Origin: JAOUEA01 sp035711865
Lineage (GTDB): Bacteria > Actinomycetota > UBA4738 > HRBIN12
DNA length: 31,582 bases
Direction: 5' to 3'
NCBI GenBank assembly: GCA_035711865.1
Contig: DASTBT010000096.1
Coordinates: forward strand, 1-31,582
Positions 1 to 8,339 of the stretch are shown here, one piece after another (within the stretch, counting starts at the first letter, position 1; every line of letters begins with the position of its first letter). The notes below the pieces were generated by a model. The model had not been told where the DNA came from. It made no database searches and saw only the letters and a list, made by a program, of their open reading frames with translations. Both the position numbers and the translations under genes were made by a program.

Positions 1-1087
1 CGCGCGGGATAGCCGTGCGCGGCCGGCAACGGTTCGCCGTTCATGGCGAAGGCGACCAGTGCCGTGCGGCCGTCGCGCGCGTCGGCGAGCGGGAAGCCTG
101 CGGTGAAGCCGTCGACCGACCGTCCGACGACCTGCGAGGCCTCGACACGGACACCGGCTCGATCGAGCAGCGCGACGAGCGGTACACCCTGCCAGATCGC
201 ATTGCCGATCAAGTCACCGCCGACTTCGTTCGACACGCACTGGAGCGTCACCGGCGTCTCCACGCTGTCCATCCGCAACAGTTCGTCGTAGCTCAGTTCG
301 AACGGCCGGTCGACGAGCCCGACGATGGAGAGCGACCAGTTGCGCGCATCCACCTGTGGTGTGATCAGTGCCGTGTCGATGCGGTAGAAGTCGCGGTTCG
401 GCGTCACAAACGGCGTGACACCGGCGGCGGCGACGTCCGCCCCGGGCGGGATCCGCGTCGAGCGCCCCGGGCGAGGGAGCACCGTCTGTCGCCGGGCCCG
501 GTCGACGGAGTCGGCGGAGCGCACGCGGCGGGCGAGGAGCACCGATGCGCCGCTCACGACGACGAGCCCACCGGCGGCGAGGACGAATCGGCGGCGGTTG
601 GAGCGAGGCAGGTCGGTCGAGGTGTTGGGGGGGTCGGTCGGCTCAGCCTGAGCGCGGGCGCCAAGGGCAGCCGTCCACAGCATGGCGAAGGCACCCACAC
701 CGGCCGCGATGGCCACGCCGCCTGACGCCAGCGCCGACCCTGTCGTGCCCTGCGGGTTGGTCGCCAGCGCCCACGCCCCGGCGACGCCCGCTGCCGCGAT
801 CCCGAGCGGAGCGGCCGGCAGCCACCGGCGCGAAAGGACACCAAGCGCCCCGCCGACGACAACCGACACGACGACGATGCCGACGACGAGCGCCAGCTTG
901 TCGTTGGTTCCGAACAGTGCGACCGCAACGTCCTTCAGCGATGCCGCGAACCGATCGATGAACGACGCGCCGACCGCGGTCACCAACGAGACATCCGAAC
1001 CAAGCACCGCGGCAGTCAGTTCCCCGGCAGCGAGCGCCAGGAGCGCTGCCACCGCACCCGCCACGGCGGCCCGGGACCGGGAGACCA
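1..1087 (-). CDS. membrane-anchored sulfite-oxidase-family molybdopterin oxidoreductase (3' end cut by window edge)
   Basis: The minus strand is open from an ATG at 1087 to the left edge, giving 362 residues without a stop; the C-terminus lies outside the window. About five hydrophobic helices (roughly residues 8-28, 66-86, 92-110, 120-143, 168-187) precede an extracytoplasmic domain with the oxidoreductase molybdopterin-binding fold. The stretch TLQCVSNEVGGDLIGN (281-296) is the family signature, with Cys284 expected to ligate molybdenum. Helices plus a Mo domain match membrane-bound sulfite-oxidase-like proteins that act on small oxoanions or oxidised residues; the substrate cannot be read from sequence. 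The start is uncertain: in-frame GTG codons at 1142, 1148 and 1171 would add 18-28 residues, and no clear Shine-Dalgarno precedes any of them. It is divergent from the two-component pair at 1254. Confidence 0.88.
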
Positions 1088-1241
1088 TAGCCCGGGGAAG
1101 CGGGCGTTCGACCTGGCGCGGATCGACCTGCAACGTCTGCACGAGCACACGGTGACGGACCGTTCTCACAGGGGTCCCACGAAGATCTCAACATTCTCGA
1201 AAGTCCTCGATTCGGGCCTGGGCGGCGGACGCGCGGTTACG

Positions 1242-1247
1242 TACGCT
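1242..1247 (+). promoter_or_regulatory. -10 box of a leaderless promoter for the response regulator
   Basis: TACGCT fits the actinobacterial TANNNT -10 consensus and lies 6 nt before the GTG at 1254. There is no purine-rich ribosome site between them, so the transcript probably starts on or next to the start codon. Confidence 0.55.
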
Positions 1248-1253
1248 CACAAC

Positions 1254-1955
1254 GTGCCCGACGGTGCGTCAGCCGCGTCCGTGTTGGTCGTCGACGACGA
1301 GCCCCTCGTTCGCGAGGTCGTGGCTCGCTACCTGGAGCGCGACGGATTTCTTGTGCACGAGGTGGGCGACGGCGACGAGGCGCTGCGCTGGCTGGCCTGC
1401 CACCGGCCCGCTCTGGTCGTGCTCGACGTGATGCTGCCCGGCGTCGATGGCCTGCAGATCCTGCGAACGGTCCGCGAGTCGGGCGACGTGCCGGTGATCC
1501 TGCTCACCGCGCTTGCCGAAGAGGTCGACCGTGTCGTCGGTCTCGAGCTGGGAGCCGACGACTACGTGGTCAAGCCGTTCTCGCCGCGAGAGCTGGCGGT
1601 GCGGGTGCGCAACCTGCTGCGTCGGGCGACGCCTTCACCCCCGCGAAACGACGAGATCCTCCAGTTGGGCCGATTGGTGATCGATCCCGGCGCACGCGAG
1701 GCAAGCGTCGACGGCAGTGCGGCACCGCTCACGCCGAAGGAGTTCGACCTTCTGCTGACGCTGGCCCGCTCACCTCGGCAAGTGTTCTCGCGCCGTCAGT
1801 TGCTCGAGCTGGTCTGGTCGTCGTCACCGGACTATCAGGACCCGGCAACGGTAACGGTGCACGTCGGCCGTCTCCGACAGAAGCTCGAGCCCGACCCCGA
1901 ACACCCACGCTGGGTCGTGACCGCGTGGGGCGTGGGCTACCGGTTCGAGCCATGA
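1254..1955 (+). CDS. OmpR/PhoB-family response regulator
   Basis: A 233-residue two-domain transcription factor. The receiver domain spans about residues 9-124: the acidic pair is Asp14/Asp15, the phosphoacceptor is Asp58 in VLDVMLPG, the switch Thr is Thr85 and the conserved Lys is Lys107 in VKPFSPRE. A winged-helix DNA-binding domain follows at about 136-231, ending with the typical GVGYRFEP. The GTG at 1254 is chosen because a -10 box sits 6 nt upstream and because the receiver fold begins right after it; upstream in-frame codons do not resemble a receiver N-terminus. The stop overlaps the kinase start by 4 bp (ATGA), so kinase and regulator are one translationally coupled unit. Target genes are unknown; the divergent molybdoenzyme is an obvious candidate. 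Confidence 0.95.
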   Translation: MPDGASAASVLVVDDEPLVREVVARYLERDGFLVHEVGDGDEALRWLACHRPALVVLDVMLPGVDGLQILRTVRESGDVPVILLTALAEEVDRVVGLELGADDYVVKPFSPRELAVRVRNLLRRATPSPPRNDEILQLGRLVIDPGAREASVDGSAAPLTPKEFDLLLTLARSPRQVFSRRQLLELVWSSSPDYQDPATVTVHVGRLRQKLEPDPEHPRWVVTAWGVGYRFEP

Positions 1956-3166
1956 CCGGCTCCGGGCGCACGCTCGTGCTCGTTGTAGCCGTAGCCTCGT
2001 CGGGGGTCATCGGCACACTGATCGTGGCGGCCGCGATGGGGGTCGGGGCCGGCGAACGGGCGGACCTGCTGGTGCTGCTCGTACCGGCTGGGATCGTCAC
2101 GATCATCGCCGCGGTGCTTGCTCGGTCGATACTCGGCAGGGCGTCGATGCGAGCACGGTTCGTGGGCGTCGCCTTGCTGGCGGCCGTGATCGCGATCGCG
2201 AACATCGGCGTGCTCACTCTGCGGATGACGGTGAGCGAGCACGACGCCACGCTCGTCACGGTGCTGCTGCTGTACTCCGCGGCAGCCGGCGTCGCGGGTG
2301 CGCTCGCGGTGGCCCGGACCTCTTCATCGGCGGTCGACCGACTCGGCCGAGCCGCCCGTCGGCTGGGGGATGGCGACCTCGACGCTCGGGTCGGCTCGCT
2401 CGACGCGGGCCCCGAGCTCGACCGGCTCGGCGCCACCCTCGACGACATGGCGACCAAGCTCCAGGCCGCCCAACAACGGGAGCGGCAGGCGGAGGCGATG
2501 CGGCGAGACCTGATCACGACCGTCAGCCACGATCTGCGGACGCCGCTCGCATCGCTCCGTGCCATGGTCGAGGCGATCGACGACGGCATCGTCAGCGACC
2601 CTCCGAGCGTGACTCGCTACTCGGGCGAGATGCGCCGCTCCGTGGCGCAGCTCTCCGGCATGGTCGACGATCTCTTCGAGCTGACCCAACTCGATGCGGG
2701 GGCGATCGAGTCGGAGACCGTGCGAGCCGACCTCAAGCGCCTCGTGGCAGACGCAATGGCTACGGTCGCGGTCGAGGCCGAAGCGAAGGGCCTCAACCTC
2801 GTGAGCGCGGTCGACGGCGTCGAGGGGGTGAGATGTTCCCCCCGGCTCGCCCGCGTGCTGCAGAACCTGCTGTCGAACGCGGTGCAGCACACGCCTGCCG
2901 ACGGCACGGTTCGCGTCGAAGTGAACCGGCTCGGAGACCACGTGCACCTGTCGGTCGAGGACGACGGGCAAGGCATCCCTCCCGATGACATCTCGCGGGT
3001 CTTCGACCCGTTCTTCCGGGGTGACCCAGCTCGCTCCGGTCCTGGGGCCGGCCTCGGACTCGCGCTGGCTAGGCGCATCGTCGAGGCGCTCGGAGGACGG
3101 ATCAGCGCCGAGACGATGCAAGGAGCCGGCGCGCGGTTCGCCGTCGAGCTGCCCGTGATGGACTGA
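1952..3166 (+). CDS. sensor histidine kinase partnered with the upstream regulator
   Basis: A 404-residue HisKA/HATPase kinase. Four hydrophobic segments (about 7-30, 39-62, 69-91, 99-121) form a compact membrane sensor without a large extracytoplasmic loop, suggesting it senses the membrane or a small ligand. A HAMP-like linker runs from about 122 to 175. The H box SHDLRTPL carries the phosphorylated His193. The ATPase domain shows an N box (LQNLLSNAVQH), G1 (DDGQGIPP), F box (FDPFFRGD) and G2 (GAGLGLALARRI), so all catalytic motifs look intact. The ATG at 1952 overlaps the regulator's stop; upstream in-frame ATG/GTG codons lie inside the regulator gene. The ligand cannot be inferred. Confidence 0.95.
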   Translation: MTGSGRTLVLVVAVASSGVIGTLIVAAAMGVGAGERADLLVLLVPAGIVTIIAAVLARSILGRASMRARFVGVALLAAVIAIANIGVLTLRMTVSEHDATLVTVLLLYSAAAGVAGALAVARTSSSAVDRLGRAARRLGDGDLDARVGSLDAGPELDRLGATLDDMATKLQAAQQRERQAEAMRRDLITTVSHDLRTPLASLRAMVEAIDDGIVSDPPSVTRYSGEMRRSVAQLSGMVDDLFELTQLDAGAIESETVRADLKRLVADAMATVAVEAEAKGLNLVSAVDGVEGVRCSPRLARVLQNLLSNAVQHTPADGTVRVEVNRLGDHVHLSVEDDGQGIPPDDISRVFDPFFRGDPARSGPGAGLGLALARRIVEALGGRISAETMQGAGARFAVELPVMD

Positions 3167-3179
3167 CCGACCACTCGAC

Positions 3180-3193
3180 CGCACCTTGGTGCG
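3180..3193. terminator. small hairpin between convergent genes
   Basis: CGCACC and GGTGCG form a 6-bp inverted repeat around two bases, between the kinase stop and the converging LigC-like stop. It is short and has no T-run, so a bidirectional terminator role is only possible. Confidence 0.25.
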
Positions 3194-3207
3194 AATCTGC
3201 TGGCTGC

Positions 3208-4218
3208 TCAGCGGGTGAGCTGGTCGATCGTGCAGGTGGCGGGGTCTCGATCGGGGAGCCATCGCGCGAACGTCGCCGCACGCCGGAACCGGCTCCCTCG
3301 CAACCGGTCGATTCGCACCTCGCACACCAGCGCGGGCAGCACCTCGACCCAGTCCGGACCCTCGTCCGCGATCCCGCCTCCCGGCGACACCGTGGCCAGC
3401 GCCGCAGCGGCCGCTCGCCGCACGGGTGCGCGACGGAAGGCGGTCGTGCGACCGACTTCGACCAGGCGTCCCCCGTCGTACATACCCAGACGGACCGATC
3501 CGAGGCCTCCGGAGCCGGACGTGCGGTACCCGGTCGCGACGCACGCCACGGACCGGACGTGACGGACCCGCACGAACGCATCACCGTCGGCATGCCGCGC
3601 GATCACACCGTCTCTTCCCGTGAGGTCCCGATCGTTCAGCCAGCTTCGCGCGACCGACAGATCGAAGGTCTGGGGAGTCAGGATGAACGGTTCACCGGGC
3701 ATGATCCGACGCAGGTTCGCCGGCGCCGTCGGCGCTCCGATCTCGGACGCGAGCCCTTCCAGGGAACGACGCCGATCGGCGAGCGCCCTGCGCGTCACAA
3801 CCTCGCCCCGATCCATCACGACGTCGGTCAGCGCGAGCGTCGCCGGCGAGGACTTCGCGAGCCACTCGACCCGGGCCGACGAGGGGTGCAGCCTGCGCCG
3901 GACCGACGCGAACGCCAGCCCGCGCGCGTCGACCACGATGAGCGAGCCTTCCACGATCGTTTCCCCGACGTCGAGCTCGGACAACGACCGGACGACCTCG
4001 GGGAAGAACGGGTCGAAGTTCCGCCGCCGCCCGGACACGAGCCTGGCAACGCCCGGGCCGAGTCGCGCGGTGACCCGAAGGCCGTCCCAGTCCGGCTCGT
4101 ACCGCCAATCGACACCGTGCGGGATGTGATCGACGACTTCTTCGGGCGGCGGCGCATCGGGGAGCGAGACGACGTCGCTCGTGATGTCGACGACCGTTTC
4201 CCCCCGCTCCCGACGCAT
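3208..4218 (-). CDS. LigC-like ATP-dependent DNA ligase homologue lacking the catalytic lysines
   Basis: About 336 residues from the ATG at 4218 (341 from an ATG at 4233); the downstream start is preferred because GGGAGGGTGGGG precedes it. The whole length follows actinobacterial LigC: a motif I region (YEPDWDGLR), then FDPFFPEVV, the RLHPSSARV segment, LTPQTFD, DGVIAR, and an OB-fold ending in WLPDRDPATCTIDQL. Numbered from the 4233 start, the motif I nucleophile Lys is Asp48, the motif III DGE is EGS (95-97), the motif IV Lys is Arg213, and both motif V lysines are Arg222 and Arg224. Adenylation of this protein therefore looks impossible, though the fold and positive charges are kept. It may be a structural or regulatory DNA-binding paralogue, or a decaying ligase; the frame is intact. 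Its neighbours give no clue. Confidence 0.85.
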   Translation of the reverse strand: MRRERGETVVDITSDVVSLPDAPPPEEVVDHIPHGVDWRYEPDWDGLRVTARLGPGVARLVSGRRRNFDPFFPEVVRSLSELDVGETIVEGSLIVVDARGLAFASVRRRLHPSSARVEWLAKSSPATLALTDVVMDRGEVVTRRALADRRRSLEGLASEIGAPTAPANLRRIMPGEPFILTPQTFDLSVARSWLNDRDLTGRDGVIARHADGDAFVRVRHVRSVACVATGYRTSGSGGLGSVRLGMYDGGRLVEVGRTTAFRRAPVRRAAAAALATVSPGGGIADEGPDWVEVLPALVCEVRIDRLRGSRFRRAATFARWLPDRDPATCTIDQLTR

Positions 4219-4415
4219 GCCCCACCCTCCCATCCGCGGGGGACCGACAACATCGGGAGCTCGGCGGAGTCACCGTGGGCCGTTGGCGTGAGGCTGCGGT
4301 AGCACTCCCGCCGTCCCCCGAGAGCGGGACCCGGACCCGTCCATCAGGCCGATCCCGACCCGAGGCGCGGCGTGCGGCTTCGGGGTGGAGCCTGGTCGAC
4401 GGGCCACGACCGGGG

Positions 4416-6041
4416 CTACGCGGGTGTCGCGGTCGGGGAGATCGACGGCGAGGGCGTCACGCTCGGCGCCACCGAGGGCGAGATCGCCGGGCTCGGGGTC
4501 GTCTCAGTCTCTGCGATCAGCTCCTCGAGCGACGCGGCGGGCTGGAACCGGACGATGCCCGCGCCCAACGGCGGAACCGACACCACCGAGCAGCCTGCGC
4601 CCCCGGAGACCGCCGGCGTACACGTCTCGGCCGAACGGTCGCCGACGGTGATGAGCACGCTCATGAACCGCGCCCCTCGATCGAGCGCCATCGCCTCGCT
4701 CACTCGTACGCGGCCGGTGGAGTCGCCGGTCGCCGTCACGCGCCCGATCAACACCCCTTCCGCTTGCTCTGCGGAGTACTGGCGCACCTCCACGGCGACG
4801 ACGTCGTCGGTGGCGATGCCGTGTCCGTCCACCTGCACGGTCGCGGTGACCACGCGGTTCCCGGCGGCGAACGTGATGAGCGGCGCCGGAAACGGAGGCT
4901 CGGCGTCGAGGATCGGCGGCACCACCGCCGAGGCGAGCGCGAGTGCGAAGATGCCGGCCGAGACGATGGTCGATGTGGCGAGCAGCTCCGTGCGGCTCGC
5001 GTAGTGGCGCCGCAGCACGAAGGTGTCGTTGGCGTTTCCTTGGGCGTCGCTGCGGCCGAGCAACACGATCAGCCCGATCGCGACCGCGGCCACGGCGAGC
5101 GTGACGGCGAAGCCGAGCCACCCGGGAGTCTCGCGCACCGCCAGCGACAACGCACCGGATGCCCACGCGGCACCGGCGACGAGGCCGGCGATCACCAGCT
5201 CCGCGATGAGCACCGCCTTCAGCCGCCGCTCGGACCGTCGGCTCGGCACGGGAGGGGCCAGGTCGCCCGCCGCGGCGTCCTCGAGGGCGACGTCCCAACC
5301 GACGGCGGGGGTCCCGAGCACCTCGACGGGCTCGTGGTCGCCCGTTCCCGTGAACACGACGCGGTGGCTCAGGGATGGGTCGCCGACGGGCGTCGGGCAT
5401 TCGATCACGACCCGCCACGGCCCCGTGCGTTCACCGAGCGAGGGCCGCATGGTCCTGGTTCGCTTGATCGCCTCGACGATCGCACGCTCGTCGGCCGGGG
5501 CATCGGCGATGCGCGCCGACAGCTCCATCACCGGGAAGATGCCCTGGGGCAACACGCGTGCCTGTTGCGCTCGTTCGAGCTGGGTCGCGGTCATCGTCTC
5601 GGCGGGCTGGACGACTCCGGTCTGCGGCGCCCTCTCGAAGCCCGAAGCGCTCTCGACATCGGTGATCACCACCACGTCGTCGGCACCGGGCACGACGGTC
5701 TGCGTCCGCCGGTCGATCAGCGTCGCGATCGCGGGGTCCGACCGGAGCTCGTCGAGCTCGTAGAGCCCCGGAACCCGGTCGGTGGACGAGGCCGCGAGCA
5801 CCACGGGCGCGTCGATGGGGGCGGCGGTGCCGGACAGGACCCGCCGCACCTGGGCGAGGCGATCGACAGGGTCGCCGGTGCGCAGAGCGAGCACGCGGGC
5901 GATCACGTCGTCGGTCGAGGCGAGGTAGGCGGACTCCCTGGGAAGGAACTCCCGCTCCAAGCGGACCTGGGCCGTCACGTCGACGGCCCGGACACGGCCC
6001 TTGCGGTCGTGGCCGGGATGGACGCACAGGTATCGGGTCAT
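4416..6041 (-). CDS. unrecognised three-helix membrane protein with Pro/Ser/Thr tail
   Basis: A 541-residue protein I do not recognise. The N-terminal soluble part (1-272) opens with a Cys/His cluster (C6, H8, H11 in YLCVHPGH) and contains an alternating helix/strand pattern. Three membrane helices follow at about 275-298, 307-329 and 352-377, then a beta-rich domain (about 380-505) with a likely disulfide pair, Cys474 and Cys484. The last 31 residues are almost only Thr, Ser, Pro, Ala, Ile and Val, as in wall-spanning linkers. An odd helix count puts the N-terminal domain inside and the C-terminal domain outside, or the reverse. The ATG at 6041 has GGAAGGAGA about 10 nt upstream; in-frame codons further upstream lack coding character. 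Monocistronic and divergent from the GNAT gene. Confidence 0.85.
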   Translation of the reverse strand: MTRYLCVHPGHDRKGRVRAVDVTAQVRLEREFLPRESAYLASTDDVIARVLALRTGDPVDRLAQVRRVLSGTAAPIDAPVVLAASSTDRVPGLYELDELRSDPAIATLIDRRTQTVVPGADDVVVITDVESASGFERAPQTGVVQPAETMTATQLERAQQARVLPQGIFPVMELSARIADAPADERAIVEAIKRTRTMRPSLGERTGPWRVVIECPTPVGDPSLSHRVVFTGTGDHEPVEVLGTPAVGWDVALEDAAAGDLAPPVPSRRSERRLKAVLIAELVIAGLVAGAAWASGALSLAVRETPGWLGFAVTLAVAAVAIGLIVLLGRSDAQGNANDTFVLRRHYASRTELLATSTIVSAGIFALALASAVVPPILDAEPPFPAPLITFAAGNRVVTATVQVDGHGIATDDVVAVEVRQYSAEQAEGVLIGRVTATGDSTGRVRVSEAMALDRGARFMSVLITVGDRSAETCTPAVSGGAGCSVVSVPPLGAGIVRFQPAASLEELIAETETTPSPAISPSVAPSVTPSPSISPTATPA

Positions 6042-6159
6042 GTCGGGGAGTCTCCTTCCCCCGGGACGAGACCGCATCCGACTCGCTGCGATCGGATCCC
6101 GACCCGGGGGTCCTACGCTACACGGGGTACGGGGCAACGGGACAGCCCCCGGCGAACGC

Positions 6160-7065
6160 ATGGTCCAGATCGCGACCTTCGGCCTAGGTCGAAGGAACGA
6201 GGACGACCCCTTCGCGACGGGGCTCGGGCGGAGTACCCTGCTCGCCGACGTGCCCGCCGACCTCGCCCTGTTGAGGCGCATCGACGCCTACCTCGACGCC
6301 GCTCCCAGGACCGCCGCCCGAGCGGAGACGATCGGATCGTTCGTCCTGTTCCTCAATGAAGGGCACGGTTGGCGCTACTACGCCCGTCCCACCCCGGGCG
6401 ACGGCGGGCTCACACCTGAGGAGATCGGGCAGGTCCGCCGCCGCCAGCGTTCGCTCTCACAGCCGGAGAGGTTCGAGTGGATCCACGAGATCGCGCCGGA
6501 GATGCGGGGTTCGGCGTTGGCGGAGGGTCTGGTGGTGACCGACCACCCACTGATGGCCCTGAACGGCGGCACGGCCGATGTCCTCCCGGCGCCCGACGGC
6601 GTCCACGTCACGATCGTCGACGCCGATGACGACCTCGCGATGCTCGGCGGAGTGGCCGAGCTCGCCTTCGCCGAACCGGGCACGGCGGTGGGCTCGGCGA
6701 ACGCCGTCGACGCGGCCGCAGCGGCCACGAGGCAGAGCGCCGAGACGCTCGCGTTCCAGAGGGGGCGCATGTTGGCCGGGCTGACCGTCGCGGTGGCCGC
6801 TCGCGTCGGGGGCGTCGCCGCAGCGGTCGGATGGCATCAGCCCCTCGACGGCGTCAGCGAGATCGTCGGCGTCTCGACGTTGCCCGCGTACCGCCGGCGT
6901 GGCCTGGGATCCGCCGTCACCGCGGCCTTGGTCGCCGACGCGCTCAGCCGGGGTGTCGGGACAGTGTTCCTGTCGGCCGACGGCGACGATGTCGCACGGG
7001 TCTATGGGCGCGTGGGCTTCGTGCGGGTCGGCACAGCGTGTTCCGCCTCGGCTCCCAGCGCCTGA
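6160..7065 (+). CDS. GNAT-family N-acetyltransferase
   Basis: A 301-residue protein with a C-terminal GNAT domain. Motif A is VSTLPAYRRRGLGSAVT, whose RRRGLG loop binds the acetyl-CoA pyrophosphate; motif B follows as DDVARVYGRVGFVRVG. The N-terminal ~150 residues are a separate helical domain, an arrangement seen in actinobacterial GNATs of unknown substrate. The ATG at 6160 is taken as the start; a TACGCT -10 box at 6114-6119 would give a ~35-nt leader. It converges with the cyclase gene, the two stops being only 7 bp apart inside a short inverted repeat (CCTGA/TCAGG). Substrate not inferable. Confidence 0.85.
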   Translation: MVQIATFGLGRRNEDDPFATGLGRSTLLADVPADLALLRRIDAYLDAAPRTAARAETIGSFVLFLNEGHGWRYYARPTPGDGGLTPEEIGQVRRRQRSLSQPERFEWIHEIAPEMRGSALAEGLVVTDHPLMALNGGTADVLPAPDGVHVTIVDADDDLAMLGGVAELAFAEPGTAVGSANAVDAAAAATRQSAETLAFQRGRMLAGLTVAVAARVGGVAAAVGWHQPLDGVSEIVGVSTLPAYRRRGLGSAVTAALVADALSRGVGTVFLSADGDDVARVYGRVGFVRVGTACSASAPSA

Positions 7066-7072
7066 GGCCTCG

Positions 7073-8296
7073 TCAGGCAGTGGCCAGGAAGACCTCGACC
7101 GGTTCGGCGACGCCTTTGAGCTCGACCGCGCCGAGCGGGTCGAAGCTGGCCGGGGCGTCGCCTGCGGCATCGACGACCTCACGCGTCACGATCACCTCGC
7201 CGGGTCCCGCGACGCCGGACAGGCGGGAGGCCAGGTTCACCGTGCGACCGAACACGTCGCCGTCGCGCATCACCACCGGTCCGGCATGCATGCCCACGTG
7301 GGCGGGTGGCAGGCCGGCCGGCTCGACCGCACCGACGGCCTCGAGCGCGGCCGCCACACCTTCCGACGCCCCTTTGAACAGGAACAGCACACCGTCGCCG
7401 AGGAACTTCACCGCCATCCCGCCGTACCCACGGGCGATCCGCCGCACGAGCGTGGCGTGCGCGGTGGCGAGCTCGGCGGCACGCTCGTCGCCATGTTCCT
7501 CGGTGAGGCGCGAGTAGCCCGAGAGATCGACGAACCCGATCGCCGGCGGACGCTCGAGACGATGGGCCAGCCCCGCTTCCTCGATCGCGAGCTCGACGTG
7601 CTCCACGAGATCTCCCATCCAGGCCATCTCCTGCAGCCTCCGATAGAGCGAGAGCAGGTTCGCGTCGACCAGCGGCACGATCGCCTGGCCGAACGCGTCA
7701 CCGCCCTCGATCACCTCGCGCTGGGTCCTGCCGTCGCGCTGGGCCGGCACGTCCACGTACTCGTGCCACAGCTGGGTCTCGGTCCGCGTGATCCGGCGAA
7801 GGGCGTCGCCGTACACACGCATCATGCCGACGAGCGCCTCGGGGTCGAAGCCTGCCTCGAGCGCCGTCGAGATCACCGGCATCATCTCGAGCTCGTCGGT
7901 CCGAGGAGCATCGGTCGGCGCCGCGGGAGCGAACCCGAGCGCGTCGTGGATCCGCCCGAGGAGCTCGATCGGGATCTCCCACCGGTCCGCCTCCGCCGCG
8001 AACGTCGTGCCCGATCGCTCGCCCCAGCGCGAGTAGTAGGGAAGGTCGAGGGGCGAGAACGTCAAGGCGCCGCGGCGGTGGGCCCCGACGATGTCGTCGA
8101 GGCGCATACCCGCGGCGACGCACGCCTCGATCAGCTGCAGGCGCCGAACGTCTCCGGTCGAGTACCGGGCGTCGACCGACTCGTCGTCGGTGCCGGGGTC
8201 ACCGATCACCCCGTCCGACCGGAGTCGCTCCGCGAGCGCGAGATCGGCTCCGGCACGCCGCACGAGCTCGCCGAACGCAAGGCGCTCGCCGCTCAC
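7073..8296 (-). CDS. class III adenylate/guanylate cyclase with N-terminal regulatory region
   Basis: 407 residues. The catalytic domain (about 252-407) keeps the class III residues: metal-binding Asp257 in GFVDLSGYS, Lys297 and metal-binding Asp301 in KFLGDGV, and Asn354/Arg358 of the transition-state motif NLASRL, so it should be active as a dimer. It is soluble, with no membrane segment. The N-terminal 240 residues are helical; residues 45-69 (YSTGDVRRLQLIEACVAAG, then LDDI) read like a MerR-type winged helix, and the region as a whole resembles the regulatory modules of soluble actinobacterial cyclases. Start GTG at 8296 has only a weak ribosome site. It lies 43 bp after the ABC permease, so it may be the last gene of that operon. 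Adenylate versus guanylate specificity is unsettled. Confidence 0.88.
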   Translation of the reverse strand: MSGERLAFGELVRRAGADLALAERLRSDGVIGDPGTDDESVDARYSTGDVRRLQLIEACVAAGMRLDDIVGAHRRGALTFSPLDLPYYSRWGERSGTTFAAEADRWEIPIELLGRIHDALGFAPAAPTDAPRTDELEMMPVISTALEAGFDPEALVGMMRVYGDALRRITRTETQLWHEYVDVPAQRDGRTQREVIEGGDAFGQAIVPLVDANLLSLYRRLQEMAWMGDLVEHVELAIEEAGLAHRLERPPAIGFVDLSGYSRLTEEHGDERAAELATAHATLVRRIARGYGGMAVKFLGDGVLFLFKGASEGVAAALEAVGAVEPAGLPPAHVGMHAGPVVMRDGDVFGRTVNLASRLSGVAGPGEVIVTREVVDAAGDAPASFDPLGAVELKGVAEPVEVFLATA

Positions 8297-8339
8297 GCGT
8301 GCATCATCTCGGACCGGCGAGCGGCGCGTCCAACCGGCG

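Noticed and set aside
4275..6359. Very long plus-strand open frame (694 codons)
   Set aside because: It is antisense to the 541-residue membrane protein and is an Arg/Gly/His/Asp-rich shadow typical of high-GC DNA; the minus-strand frame has helices, a ribosome site and proper composition.
7060..7080. CCTGA/TCAGG inverted repeat between convergent stops as a terminator
   Set aside because: The stem is only 5 bp, overlaps both stop codons and has no T-run.
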